Source: Planctomycetota bacterium (GTDB lineage: Bacteria; Planctomycetota; Planctomycetia; Pirellulales; Pirellulaceae). From it: DNA of 33,343 nt. A program made the translations under genes and the position numbers. The stretch spans positions 1 to 33,343 of the forward strand of contig QWPJ01000068.1 in assembly GCA_003671195.1 (NCBI GenBank), read 5' to 3'. Shown in pieces: positions 8,206 to 16,998 of the stretch. Each line of letters starts with the position of its first letter. Position 1 is the first letter of the stretch. The notes under the pieces are model-generated. The model worked only from the letters and a program-made list of their open reading frames with translations, was not told the DNA's origin and searched no databases.

Positions 8206-9711
8206 ATGCGAACGAGTCGACCTGCAGTCCTTCTACGGGGCTTTGCCCTAGCCTGCGCGGCCTATGGGGCTTATACGACCTATGGGACTTATACGACCCA
8301 TGAGGCTCAAGCTCATGAGACTCAAGCAGCTTATGCGGGCCAGGGGGAATCCAATCCGAATATCAACAAGCCGAGTATTACCAAGCCGAATATCATCGTG
8401 GTTTTCTGCGACGATTTAGGATGGGGGGATTTGGGCTGTTTTGGGAATCCGACGATCCGCACTCCGAATCTCGATCGGATGGCAGCCGAGGGGCAGAAAT
8501 GGACGCAGTTTTATGTGGCAGCGCCGGTGTGCACCCCGAGCCGAGCGGCGTTGATGACCGGACGTTATCCGATCCGCAATGGGATGACCAGCGCCAAGCG
8601 TGCGGTACTGTTCCCCGACTCAGGGGGTGGGCTCGGGCCCGAGGAGATCACGATTGCAGAGATGCTCAAGCAGGTCGGATACACCACGGGGATCATCGGC
8701 AAATGGCATTTGGGACATCTTCCGAGGTACCTTCCGACCGAACAGGGCTTCGATAGCTATTTCGGAATCCCTTATTCGAACGACATGGATAAAACCGGGG
8801 GGCCGGGATACATGGCCGAGGTGCGCAAGGACGCGTCGTACTACCCGCAGATCGAGCACTACAACGTCCCTTTGATGCAGGGGACACAGATCATCGAAAG
8901 GCCAGCCGATCAGAACACATTGACCCGGCGGTACACCGATCAAGCGGTGCGATTCATCCAGGAGAACCAAACGCGTCCTTTTTTCTTGTACCTTCCTCAC
9001 TCGATGCCGCATATCCCGTTGTTCGCATCCGAAGCGTACCGGGGCAAGTCACGTCGTGGATTGTACGGAGATGTCGTCGAGGAGCTCGACGGGAGCGTCG
9101 GGCGAATCCTCGATACGCTGCGAGAGCTTAAGCTCGATCGCAAGACGTTGGTGGTCTTCTCATCGGACAACGGACCCTGGCTGTCCTTTGAGACCCACGG
9201 AGGATCTGCAGGTCCGTTGCGAGCTGGCAAGGGGACGACGTTCGAGGGAGGCCAGCGCGTGCCGACTCTGTTTTGGTGGCCTGGGGAGATTCCGCCTGGA
9301 ACGAAGCATGAACTCGGATCGACTTTGGATTTGATGGCGACATTCGCTGCGATCGCTGGTGGTCAGTTGCCCAAAGACCGCAAGCTCGACAGTTACGATT
9401 TGTCCGGGGCGTTGCTCAAGGGCCAAAGCAGCCCGCGTCAGGAGATGTTCTTTTGGACCGAAGCGTCTTTGCATGCGGTCCGACAGGGACCTTGGAAGCT
9501 GCATGTCAAAGCTCGAGAGCCGGTCAACTACGGCAAGCAAGCCGTCTTGGCCAAGCCCGAGCTTTACCATTTGGAACGAGACTTGTCCGAGAAGTTCGAT
9601 GTGGCCGACAGGTATCCAGAGGTCGTCGAGCGACTGATGCTCCAGATCCGCGATCACCAAGCCGACATCGAGCCCCACGAGGATATGCTTGCGATTCCAC
9701 TTAGCAAGTAA
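8206..9711 (+). CDS. Formylglycine-dependent sulfatase (arylsulfatase family)
   Basis: A 501-residue exported S1-type sulfatase. Family hallmarks in order: [11 protein letters not shown] (metal-binding Asp pair), the C-T-P-S-R signature with Cys109 (the residue converted to formylglycine) followed by [15 protein letters not shown] with catalytic Lys and His, SSDNGPW, and [13 protein letters not shown]. It hydrolyses sulfate esters; planctomycetes use such enzymes on sulfated algal polysaccharides, but the substrate cannot be inferred here. GAGG six bases before ATG 8206 supports the start. The N-terminus is a short hydrophobic region followed by a low-complexity linker of [12 protein letters not shown] and [10 protein letters not shown] repeats. 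No formylglycine-generating enzyme is in the window. A GH5-like gene follows in the same direction after 111 bases. Confidence 0.93.
   Translation: MRTSRPAVLLRGFALACAAYGAYTTYGTYTTHEAQAHETQAAYAGQGESNPNINKPSITKPNIIVVFCDDLGWGDLGCFGNPTIRTPNLDRMAAEGQKWTQFYVAAPVCTPSRAALMTGRYPIRNGMTSAKRAVLFPDSGGGLGPEEITIAEMLKQVGYTTGIIGKWHLGHLPRYLPTEQGFDSYFGIPYSNDMDKTGGPGYMAEVRKDASYYPQIEHYNVPLMQGTQIIERPADQNTLTRRYTDQAVRFIQENQTRPFFLYLPHSMPHIPLFASEAYRGKSRRGLYGDVVEELDGSVGRILDTLRELKLDRKTLVVFSSDNGPWLSFETHGGSAGPLRAGKGTTFEGGQRVPTLFWWPGEIPPGTKHELGSTLDLMATFAAIAGGQLPKDRKLDSYDLSGALLKGQSSPRQEMFFWTEASLHAVRQGPWKLHVKAREPVNYGKQAVLAKPELYHLERDLSEKFDVADRYPEVVERLMLQIRDHQADIEPHEDMLAIPLSK
8263..8328. repeat. In-frame 18-bp x2 and 15-bp x2 tandem repeats in the sulfatase leader
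   Basis: Two 18-bp units (8263-8280 and 8281-8298, tatggg-cttatacgacc) are followed at once by two 15-bp units (8299-8313 and 8314-8328, catgag-ctcaagc-). Together they encode the Tyr/Thr then His/Glu/Ala/Gln linker between the signal peptide region and the catalytic domain. Confidence 0.85.
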
Positions 9712-9728
9712 GACGCTTAGCAAGTAAG
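9700..9728. repeat. Tandem duplication across the sulfatase stop codon
   Basis: cttagcaagtaag occurs at 9700-9712 and again at 9716-9728 (period 16). The first copy encodes the final Leu-Ser-Lys and stop; the second lies just outside the gene. Confidence 0.85.
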
Positions 9729-9762
9729 CCGCTTCCAACCGGTGCGCAAGCTCGTGCTCTTC

Positions 9763-9771
9763 TGATACAAT
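9763..9771 (+). promoter_or_regulatory. Putative extended -10 element upstream of the GH5-like gene
   Basis: TGATACAAT fits the extended -10 consensus TGnTATAAT with one mismatch and would start transcription about 45 bases before the glycosidase ATG. No good -35 is seen. It is nearly the same as TGATACACT upstream of the sulfatase. Confidence 0.35.
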
Positions 9772-9822
9772 TCTAAGCACCGATCTTACGAATTTTTCTA
9801 TCCTTTAATCAATCCTCAGGCG

Positions 9823-10983
9823 ATGATGTTGAATCGATCCTCTTATTGGCAACTTTCGCGGACCTGTGCTTGGATGGTCCTGTGCCTAGCGTTCCTTGGC
9901 ATGGCATCCAAGACATGGGGTCAGGAACGATGGAGCGTCGAGCGAGCGAAAGCTTGGCAGGACAAACAAGGGTGGCTAGTCGGCGCCAATTACATGCCTG
10001 CCTATGCGATCAATCAGCTTGAGATGTGGCAGATCGGGACCTTCGATCTAGAGCGGATCGACCTGGAACTCGCCTGGGCAAGGAGCTTGGGTTTCAACTC
10101 GATGCGGGTGTTCCTCCACGATCTGCTCTGGACCGGGGAAGGAAAAGACCTCTTGGATCGCATGGAGCAGTTCTTGAGTGTGGCCCAGAAGCACAAGATC
10201 GGAATCGTCTTTGTACCGTTTGATTCGGTTTGGGACCCGCAGCCTGTGGCAGGGCGACAGCGGGAGCCCAAGCAAGGAGTCCACAACAGCGGTTGGGTCC
10301 AGAGTCCAGGCGCATCGATCCTGGGTGACCCGAACAAGCATCAACTGATGAAGCCTTATTTGCAGGGCATTTTGAAGCGATTTAAGGACGATCCCCGCAT
10401 CCAAGCTTGGGATCTGGTCAATGAACTCGACAACGACAACGCCAATTCCTATGGCCGCAACGGAACGAAAACCGAACTTGCCAACAAAGCTCAAATGGGT
10501 TTGCTATTCGCAGAACGTTGCTTTGAGTGGGCCCGTCAGATCGATCCATCGCAGCCGCTGACCTGCGGCGTGTGGATCGGACTCTGGGAAGACGAATCGA
10601 AACTCAGTCCGGTTGATAAACTCTGTTTGGAAAAGTCCGATATCATCACCTTCCATAACTATGGGGATGGACCCTCGTTGAGTCGGGCGATCGAATCGCT
10701 CAAGCGGTACGACCGTCCGATCCTATGCACCGAGTACATGGCCCGAGGCAACAACAGCCTCTTTGACCCGAGCCTCAAGATCCTCAAAGAAGCCAACGTC
10801 GGAGCCCACAACTGGGGATTTGTCGACGGCAAAAGCCAAACGATCTATCCTTGGGATTCCTGGCAGAAGCCTTACAGCAAGGAGCCCGAGTTGTGGTTCC
10901 ACGACATCTTCCGACGAGATGGGACCGCGTATCGAGCAAGTGAGGTCGACTTCATACGATCGGTAACAGGCGCAAAGCCTTAG
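9823..10983 (+). CDS. GH5-like glycoside hydrolase (cellulase-family / '1,4-beta-xylanase'-type), exported
   Basis: A 386-residue protein with a signal peptide (hydrophobic about 16-28, probable cleavage near KTWGQ). The mature part is a TIM-barrel glycosidase of the GH5/clan-A type: GWLVGANYMPAYAINQLEMW at the start, LGFNSMRVFLHDLLW, VHNSGWVQSPG, WDLVNELDND with probable acid/base Glu201, and ILCTEYMAR with probable nucleophile Glu304. Family members cleave beta-linked glycans by a retaining mechanism; the exact specificity is unknown. Two ATGs lie in tandem (9823 and 9826); CAGG is two bases before the first and five before the second, so the start could be either. It is followed after 11 bases by a substrate-binding lipoprotein gene and is probably co-transcribed with it. 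Confidence 0.82.
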   Translation: MMLNRSSYWQLSRTCAWMVLCLAFLGMASKTWGQERWSVERAKAWQDKQGWLVGANYMPAYAINQLEMWQIGTFDLERIDLELAWARSLGFNSMRVFLHDLLWTGEGKDLLDRMEQFLSVAQKHKIGIVFVPFDSVWDPQPVAGRQREPKQGVHNSGWVQSPGASILGDPNKHQLMKPYLQGILKRFKDDPRIQAWDLVNELDNDNANSYGRNGTKTELANKAQMGLLFAERCFEWARQIDPSQPLTCGVWIGLWEDESKLSPVDKLCLEKSDIITFHNYGDGPSLSRAIESLKRYDRPILCTEYMARGNNSLFDPSLKILKEANVGAHNWGFVDGKSQTIYPWDSWQKPYSKEPELWFHDIFRRDGTAYRASEVDFIRSVTGAKP

Positions 10984-10994
10984 GCGGACCTTTC

Positions 10995-12062
10995 ATGACA
11001 CGAACGAAGTTGGCAAGCGGTTTGCATCGATGGCGTATCGACTACCGCGCCGCCATGCTCTCGGCCTATGCGTTGGTCGGTGGACTGCTTGCCGCCGGCT
11101 GCATCCAGCGCAGCGAAAAGACCGCGACGATCTACTGCGCTACGGATCGAGAGTTTGCAGCGCCGATCCTCGATGCGTTTGAACGGACCGACAACGATCA
11201 GCAAGTCGTACGGGTTTTCGATGTTGAGGCCTCCAAGACCCTAGGCTTGGTCACTCGGATCGAACAGGAGTCAGCCAATCCGAAGTGCGATGTTTTCTGG
11301 AACAATGAAATCCTGCATACGATACGCTTGCAGAAAGCCGGGTTGTTGGAGCCACGGCGATGGTCGATTCCGGACAATTGGCCCAAGGAGTTTGCTGCAT
11401 CGGATCGTTCTTGGGTGGGCTTCGCAGCAAGGGCTCGGGTCTTGATCGTCAATACAAAGAAACTCAACGCACCCGATCAATACCCAGCGCGCGTCGAGGA
11501 ATTGGCTGATCCGAAATGGAAAGGTGCCTGCGGGTATGCCAATCCAGTGTATGGGACTACGGCAACCCATTTCGCAGTCTTGGCTTCGCATCCCGGTGCG
11601 CTCGGGGACCTCCAATGGGAGCAATGGCAAACGAGCATCCAATCCAATGCCGTGATGCTTGCAGGCAATAAGCAGGTGGCTCTAGCGGTTTCCAGCGGCG
11701 AATTGGCCTGGGGGTTGACCGATACCGACGATGCGTTGATCGAGAAGGAAAAGGGGATGCCTGTCGAGATGATTTTTCCAGACCAGCAAGAGGGTGGGTT
11801 TGGGGCGGTGTTTATCCCCAATACCGTGGCGGTGATTCGACGGTCCCCGCATCCTGTTTTGGCGGGTCGCTTGGCGGATTACTTGGTCAGCGAGAAGACC
11901 GAATCTCGATTGACGATGAGCTCCTCGGCACATTTCCCCTTGTGGCCCGGTGCAGCCGAGCAATCACGCATCGAAACGTTGGGAATCCGACGCGCGAAAA
12001 TTGACTACGAGGCAGCAGCAGAAGCATCGATGCGAGTTGCCCAGCAAGCCTCGGTTCCGTAG
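10995..12062 (+). CDS. Iron-type ABC transporter substrate-binding lipoprotein
   Basis: A 355-residue protein with a clear lipobox LLAAGC (Cys36), so probably a lipid-anchored binding protein. The mature part opens with TATIYCATDREFAAPILDAF and follows the periplasmic-binding-protein type 2 pattern of the Fe3+/thiamine/AfuA group, including KCDVFWNNE, GFAARARVLIVNTKKL, and GAVFIPNTVAVIRRSPHP near the C-terminus. Known relatives deliver ferric iron or small ligands to an ABC permease. ATG 10995 is 11 bases after the upstream stop; a GGCGGA stretch precedes it. A shorter start at Met21 would also give a normal signal peptide. No permease or ATPase gene is adjacent, so partners must be encoded elsewhere or the protein has another role. 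Confidence 0.85.
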   Translation: MTRTKLASGLHRWRIDYRAAMLSAYALVGGLLAAGCIQRSEKTATIYCATDREFAAPILDAFERTDNDQQVVRVFDVEASKTLGLVTRIEQESANPKCDVFWNNEILHTIRLQKAGLLEPRRWSIPDNWPKEFAASDRSWVGFAARARVLIVNTKKLNAPDQYPARVEELADPKWKGACGYANPVYGTTATHFAVLASHPGALGDLQWEQWQTSIQSNAVMLAGNKQVALAVSSGELAWGLTDTDDALIEKEKGMPVEMIFPDQQEGGFGAVFIPNTVAVIRRSPHPVLAGRLADYLVSEKTESRLTMSSSAHFPLWPGAAEQSRIETLGIRRAKIDYEAAAEASMRVAQQASVP

Positions 12063-12098
12063 TATGCGCTAGGGCATGAAGCGATACTATTAAACTCC

Positions 12099-12161
12099 TG
12101 ACAGGCTGGAAGCCTATCCCACGCTTGACAGGTTGGAGGCTATCCCACGCTTGACAGGCTG
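12099..12161. repeat. Direct repeat block with small hairpins
   Basis: Units begin tgacagg at 12099 (27 nt), 12126 (26 nt) and 12152 (partial). Units 1 and 2 share a tail reading ctatcccacgct. Unit 1 contains the inverted repeat aggct-gga-agcct; unit 2 has lost it by substitution. The rest of 12063-12359 holds no recognisable gene; the downstream ORF probably starts at 12360. Confidence 0.75.
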
Positions 12162-12359
12162 TCCGATGGGTTGTCTTTTACCTATTGCATGCTAAAGTGA
12201 AGTGTTGGCCTGTGCGAATCCAACCGCTTGTTGCTTCATGGCAATTCGGCAAATCTTCGCAATCCGCTTTCGCTTTCGTCGAAGATGCTCTTCGATCGAC
12301 AAATCGCAGCAGGTCTTTTAGTCTCCAGTGGAGACTCCCGAAACAAAGGGACTTGCTAT

Positions 12360-12782
12360 ATGGTCGGTTTGGAAAAGACACCCCACTACGTCTTGAAGGC
12401 TGGGACATTGACCCATGAGCCTTCGGTCGTTCAGTCCGAGTCTGGATCGGCGACCTACGCGATCTTCGGCTTCTCGGATAAACCTCAGTACGACCGATTT
12501 CTGCTCGACGCGACCGAAGGTCTGACTCCCTACCCACTGGTGAAGAGGTTTCTTCAAGACCAACTGGCCCAAGAGGCAGACACCCTGAGACTCGTCATTC
12601 TCGATCCGGTCTCCTTCGATGCCTTGGAATGGAAAGCCGCGACGTTCGAATCCGTTTTGGAGTCGATCCAATCGCGATCGGAGTTCGTCAAGCCGTCCCA
12701 TCGGCTAGTACGCCAAGAGTCCTCGATGTCCTACCGGGCCCTACCGACTGATCCGTCCGATCCGTCAGCTAGTGCACGGTAG
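12360..12782 (+). CDS. Small conserved-looking protein of unknown function
   Basis: I take ATG 12360 as the start because AAAGGGA sits eight bases upstream; this gives 140 residues. In-frame starts at 12285 (ATG) or 12228 (TTG) are possible but lack ribosome-binding sites. The protein opens MVGLEKTPHYVLKAGTLTHE and has a soluble, mixed composition with GSATYAIFGFSDKPQYDRFL and TPYPLVKRFLQDQLAQ. The C-terminal 20 residues are Pro/Ser/Asp-rich and look disordered. There is no signal peptide or metal motif. The amino-acid pattern looks protein-like, whereas the antisense frames do not. I do not recognise a named family. It is convergent with the haem-protein gene, with only 19 bases between their stops. 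Confidence 0.65.
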   Translation: MVGLEKTPHYVLKAGTLTHEPSVVQSESGSATYAIFGFSDKPQYDRFLLDATEGLTPYPLVKRFLQDQLAQEADTLRLVILDPVSFDALEWKAATFESVLESIQSRSEFVKPSHRLVRQESSMSYRALPTDPSDPSASAR

Positions 12783-12786
12783 CTGA
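12765..12786. repeat. 7-bp inverted repeat at a convergent gene junction
   Basis: TCAGCTA (12765-12771) and TAGCTGA (12780-12786) form a stem with an 8-base loop spanning the stop codon of the small plus-strand gene. No T-run follows, so it is a weak terminator candidate. Confidence 0.4.
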
Positions 12787-12801
12787 TTGTCTTCTGGATT
12801 C

Positions 12802-15399
12802 TCAACGCTTGGGAGTGCTCAAGGCGTATCGATCGCTCTTGGGATTCCCGCCCGATTGGAGATAAACCAACAGGTCAAAAATCTCCTCCTCGGTGAGCGT
12901 ATCGAGCAATCCACTGGGCATCATCGACGCCTTGCTCGGCTTCATGTCGATGATGTCGCTTCGCTTGAGGTTGATGAAATTCCCTGGATCGAGCATGTTG
13001 GTGGCGACCATCAGATTGTCCCCATTGAGGTTCGCGACACGCCCGATGACGGTCTCTTCCTCGGTCTGGAACACCGTCGCTTCGTACTGATCGCTGATCT
13101 CTTTGTTCGGCTCGATGATGGCCGTGAGCATATCTTTGGTCGAAAACCTTTGAGACGATGCGGTCAAATCGGGACCTTGGATTCCCCCTTGGCCAGCAAA
13201 GCGGTGGCATTTGTAGCACTGAGCTACTGCGAACATCTGTTTGCCACGCTCGTAGTTGAAACCACTTTTCTTGGCGGCGAACTTCTCGGCCAACTCGTCG
13301 ACAGACCACTGCTTGACCTGGGACCTAGGGGCAAGATCGGCAAGGGGGTCTTTAGGAGCCGGCAGCGGACCGGTCAACTCGCCCAATGCGGCTTTGTCTT
13401 CGTCTTCCAAGTTCCCGATGGCGACCTTGCGAATATTCTCCAGGAAGCCTCCAAAGGATGCACCACCGCGAGCCGTTCCGATGTCATAGAACCATTGGAA
13501 GTAGGCTTTGCGGGTCTGTGGGGTCCAACCCTTCTGGGCCTCACGCAGGCAGAACGCATAGTGGATCTGCTGCTCTGCGGAGTTCGATCCGTTCATCTGG
13601 GCGACGCAACGGTCGACGATCTTTGGAGCCTCAAGATGGATCAGCACCCTGGCCAATTCGCGATCGACCAAAGAATCGCCGTCGGCTGCCGGGAAATGAC
13701 CATCGATTTGGGCGATGATTTTTTCGCGAGTCGCCGGATCGGCCGGACCGAGTCTGAGGAAACTCAATTGGTAGGCTCGCAAAAGTTCGAGTCGCTGAGT
13801 GTTATCGAGTTTGCTCCACTCAAGACGCAGCAGGCTGTTGTTGACGTCGACTTGGTCCGCAGGGGTTCCCTTGCGGGCCAGGGCTACGGCCATGGTGATG
13901 GCCGATTGGGCCGGTAGAGATTGCTGGATTGGATCTCGCCATTGCTTGGAGTCGAAGTGTTCGAGTGCCAAGCGGGCGGCAGTTCGAAGGGCGCGATCCG
14001 GGCTACCTATGTTTCGCATCGCGGCAGTGATATCGAGCTTGGCACCCGGGACGTGCATGGCTTCGAGATCGCGCCGTGCGGCGCGAGCGGCTTTGGCTGG
14101 CTCGTTGTCTGGGAAGACCGCCGGTTGGGTACTTTCGCTCCCGCTGTAGGCGATTCGGTAGAGGGCCGACTGGGTTTTGCGTCCGCCGATGGTCATGTAC
14201 ATGCAACCTTGCTCGGGATGGATCAGCAGATCGGTCACAGGCATCGGCGAGGCGCTGACAAAAGGTTCGAAGGTGCTCTTGTAGGAAGCTCCTTCGGGCT
14301 CGAGATGGACGGCATACACCACGCCGTAGCTCCAGTCGCTTACGTACAGTGCGTTCTGGAACCTCGCAGGGAACTTGGCCCCAGTACCAAAAGCGATTCC
14401 GGTCGGAGAACCGTAGCCGATATTGGCGACGGCTCCGAAGCTATCTGCGAAGTATTCAGGCCATTTGCCGGTCCCGTTTCGCCAACCGAATTCCGCGCCG
14501 CTGATGACATGATTGACCCGCGTAGGTCGGTACCATGGGGTCCCGATATCCCATTCCATATCCGCGTCGTAGGTGAACAGGTCGCCTAGGGGATTGAAGG
14601 CGATATCGTATTCGTTTCGAAAGCCGGTCGAGACCAGTTCTACGTCGCTACCATCGGCATTGAAGCTCAGGATAAAGCCGCCGGGGGCAAGTCGGTTGGC
14701 CATGAAGCCCCGTCCATCGGGCATTCGTCCCAGCAGGTGATCTTCGTTCCAGTGGCGAGGGACGCGCGATCGATCGATCTTCTCGGGCAGATCGGTTTGA
14801 TTCCCAGCGCAAAGATACAGGCGTCCATCGGGTCCAGGGATAATCGCGTGGGGTCCGTGTTCCCCACCGCCGGTCAGGGGGATGATCCGTTCGATTTTTT
14901 CGAACTGCTCATCTCCGTCGAGGTCTTGGAGTCGGTAGAGTCCGGGTCCTCTTGGGGCATCTTTCTGATCTTTGTCGAGGATTCCTTCGCCGTTGACGTC
15001 TACATACAGGCCGTCTTTGGTATGCAGGAGTCCTTGGGCCATCCCGAGGTTGACGTTGATCGGATCGACTTTGGTATCGGCTGGATTACCCGTGGTGCTG
15101 GGGGTAACTCGGTAGAGTTTGCCGTACTGGTCCGAGACGATCAAGCGGCCTTTGAGGTCGACGCACATGGCGACCCAGGATCCTTGTTCTTTGGAGGGGA
15201 CTTCGTATACCAGTTCGGCTTGGAAGCCTTCTGGGAGTCGAAAGCTCGAAGCAGGCGTGGCCCCTAGACCTTTTTTCACCGCTGCTGGTTTGGCGTCTTG
15301 TTGCTTGGGGTCTTGGGCCGTGGCATTTTGGCCAGCAGAGGATCCCCAAGCGGCGGCCAGGCCTGCTGCGGCTAGCGTCCACGAAAATATCTTGCGCAT
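12802..15399 (-). CDS. PVC-type haem-binding / membrane-bound dehydrogenase-like protein
   Basis: An 865-residue exported protein. The signal peptide is MRKIFSWTLAAAGLAAAWGS. Residues about 50-420 form a glucose/sorbosone dehydrogenase-like propeller (FRLPEGFQAELVYEVP, GGEHGPHAIIPGPDGRLYL, STGFRNEYDIAFNPLGDLFTYDADMEWD). A helical HEAT-like region follows, then a C-terminal PVC-type haem-binding domain with C728-Y-K-C-H732. Such proteins are thought to pass electrons from a sugar-type substrate to the haem, but almost none is characterised. ATG 15399 is chosen over the upstream TTG 15411 because GGAAG lies five bases before it. It is the last gene of a three-gene minus-strand operon, 71 bases after the DUF1501 stop. 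Confidence 0.88.
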   Translation of the reverse strand: MRKIFSWTLAAAGLAAAWGSSAGQNATAQDPKQQDAKPAAVKKGLGATPASSFRLPEGFQAELVYEVPSKEQGSWVAMCVDLKGRLIVSDQYGKLYRVTPSTTGNPADTKVDPINVNLGMAQGLLHTKDGLYVDVNGEGILDKDQKDAPRGPGLYRLQDLDGDEQFEKIERIIPLTGGGEHGPHAIIPGPDGRLYLCAGNQTDLPEKIDRSRVPRHWNEDHLLGRMPDGRGFMANRLAPGGFILSFNADGSDVELVSTGFRNEYDIAFNPLGDLFTYDADMEWDIGTPWYRPTRVNHVISGAEFGWRNGTGKWPEYFADSFGAVANIGYGSPTGIAFGTGAKFPARFQNALYVSDWSYGVVYAVHLEPEGASYKSTFEPFVSASPMPVTDLLIHPEQGCMYMTIGGRKTQSALYRIAYSGSESTQPAVFPDNEPAKAARAARRDLEAMHVPGAKLDITAAMRNIGSPDRALRTAARLALEHFDSKQWRDPIQQSLPAQSAITMAVALARKGTPADQVDVNNSLLRLEWSKLDNTQRLELLRAYQLSFLRLGPADPATREKIIAQIDGHFPAADGDSLVDRELARVLIHLEAPKIVDRCVAQMNGSNSAEQQIHYAFCLREAQKGWTPQTRKAYFQWFYDIGTARGGASFGGFLENIRKVAIGNLEDEDKAALGELTGPLPAPKDPLADLAPRSQVKQWSVDELAEKFAAKKSGFNYERGKQMFAVAQCYKCHRFAGQGGIQGPDLTASSQRFSTKDMLTAIIEPNKEISDQYEATVFQTEEETVIGRVANLNGDNLMVATNMLDPGNFINLKRSDIIDMKPSKASMMPSGLLDTLTEEEIFDLLVYLQSGGNPKSDRYALSTPKR

Positions 15400-15443
15400 G
15401 ATCACTTCCAAATCTATCCAGTGTGCGAGGGTTCTATGCGATG

Positions 15444-15484
15444 TACTGACTAGGAAAACAGGGGTACTGTCTAGGAAAACAGTT
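15444..15484. repeat. 21-bp tandem duplication across the DUF1501 stop codon
   Basis: ctaggaaaacag occurs at 15450-15461 and 15471-15482, within two 21-base units. The copy at 15471 encodes the final residues and TAG stop of the DUF1501 gene on the minus strand; the other lies just downstream. Confidence 0.85.
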
Positions 15485-16937
15485 CGGTAACGGCCTGGGC
15501 TTTGACCAGCTCACGCGGTTGGTTCAGGTGGTTGTAGACGATCGTTTCGGGTTCGATTCCGAAGGCGTGGTAGATGGTCGCCAGGAGTTGCGCTGGGTGG
15601 ACAGGGGACTCGATCGGCGCGCTGGCTGTCTTGTCGCTCTTTCCGTGAACGTATCCGCGTTTGATACCGGCCCCTGCGATCACCGAGGTGTAGCAGTAAG
15701 GCCAGTGATCCCGACCGTCATCGCTATTGCCGTTTCCGCTGGTGCTCACGCCGCGCTCCGGAGAGCGTCCGAATTCGCCGACGGCCACGAGCAAGGTATC
15801 TTCGAGCAGACCGCGTTGGTCGAGGTCTTCGATCAGGGTCGAGAGCCCTGCATCGAGCATCGGTCCGGATTGGTTTTTCATCCGCTTGGACAGATCGACG
15901 TGATGGTCCCAGGAGTGGTTATCGCTGTTGGCAACCTTGGGCCAGACGACCTCGACGACCCGCGTACCGGCTTCGATCAATCGGCGGGCTAGCAAGCAGC
16001 TTTGGCCGAAGGTGTTTCGTCCGTAGGCATCCTTAAGCACCTCGGACTCTTGGCTCAGGTCGAACGCTTCGCGGGCTTTGCCCGAGACGACCAGCGAGAG
16101 GGCTTGGGAGAAGTACTCGTCGAGTTGTTGGTTTTCGACAGCGGCGTTGATTGTCGGCATTTGCTTGTTGATCAGATCGCGCAGAGCGGCGCGTCGTTGC
16201 AAGCGGACCGAGAAGACCTCGGGGCGCAGTTGCAGGTCGCTGACATTGATCCGGTCCATCTTGGCCATGTCCATGTCGTCCCCTTCTGGGTACAGCGTGT
16301 ACGGATCGTACTCCTTGCCTAGGAAGCCTGCCGTTCCACCTTTGCCGACCACGTTGGATTCCTGCAAGGGGCGCGGGAGCATGACGAATGGGAGCATCGG
16401 TTCGTCGGCAGGTCTAAGGCGGATGATGTTGGATCCAAAGTTAGGGAAGTCTTTGGGGCTAGGGGGTTCCAATTGGCCCGAGGCGCTGACCTTATCGGTC
16501 GTATAGCCGGTCATCATCTGGTAGATCGCCGCGGTGTGATTGAACAGCCCGTTGGGGGTGTAGCTCATCGAGCGGATCATCGTGAACTTGTCGTTGACGA
16601 GACTGAGTTTTGGCAAGTTCTCGGTGTAGAAGGTCCCGGGCAGTTTCGTCGGGATGGGCTTAAAGACACTCTTGACCTTATCGGGAACATTCTCCTTCGG
16701 GTCCCAGAGGTCCAAGTGGGACGGTCCCCCTTGGAGGTACACGAGAATCATCCTTTTGGCTTTATTCCAACCTGGCGAACCTTCCGATGGAGCCGCTTGG
16801 AGCGACTGGAGTTTCAGGAGGTTGGCAAGCGATAGTCCAAAGAGTCCTGAGCCGCCGACGCGGAGCACATCGCGGCGTGTGAATCCCAAGCTCGAATCGC
16901 ACAAATCCTTACCTGATGAACCGAGTAATCGCAACAT
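15471..16937 (-). CDS. DUF1501 protein with Tat signal
   Basis: A 488-residue protein of the DUF1501 family, which is greatly expanded in planctomycetes and related to the alkaline phosphatase/sulfatase fold. A twin-arginine motif [10 protein letters not shown] (Arg21-Arg22) before a hydrophobic stretch indicates Tat export, implying folding (perhaps with a cofactor) in the cytoplasm. Typical family segments are [66 protein letters not shown] and [16 protein letters not shown]. The start at ATG 16937 has AAGG eight bases upstream. It lies 61 bases after the DUF1549/DUF1553 gene; that pairing is a hallmark of planctomycete genomes, but the biochemical function is not established. Confidence 0.92.
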   Translation of the reverse strand: MLRLLGSSGKDLCDSSLGFTRRDVLRVGGSGLFGLSLANLLKLQSLQAAPSEGSPGWNKAKRMILVYLQGGPSHLDLWDPKENVPDKVKSVFKPIPTKLPGTFYTENLPKLSLVNDKFTMIRSMSYTPNGLFNHTAAIYQMMTGYTTDKVSASGQLEPPSPKDFPNFGSNIIRLRPADEPMLPFVMLPRPLQESNVVGKGGTAGFLGKEYDPYTLYPEGDDMDMAKMDRINVSDLQLRPEVFSVRLQRRAALRDLINKQMPTINAAVENQQLDEYFSQALSLVVSGKAREAFDLSQESEVLKDAYGRNTFGQSCLLARRLIEAGTRVVEVVWPKVANSDNHSWDHHVDLSKRMKNQSGPMLDAGLSTLIEDLDQRGLLEDTLLVAVGEFGRSPERGVSTSGNGNSDDGRDHWPYCYTSVIAGAGIKRGYVHGKSDKTASAPIESPVHPAQLLATIYHAFGIEPETIVYNHLNQPRELVKAQAVTELFS

Positions 16938-16998
16938 AATCAGTGCCTTATGGAGTAGTGTCCAAGAAATTTACGCGGAATGGATTGATTGGAATGTT

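Noticed and set aside
12099..12161. Possible CRISPR array
   Set aside because: Only two to three imperfect contiguous units with no spacers and no cas genes in the window.
12787..13917. Long plus-strand ORF (376 codons) opposite the haem-binding protein
   Set aside because: Lies fully inside the minus-strand dehydrogenase/cytochrome gene whose CxxCH and domain motifs are clear; no family motif in the antisense frame.
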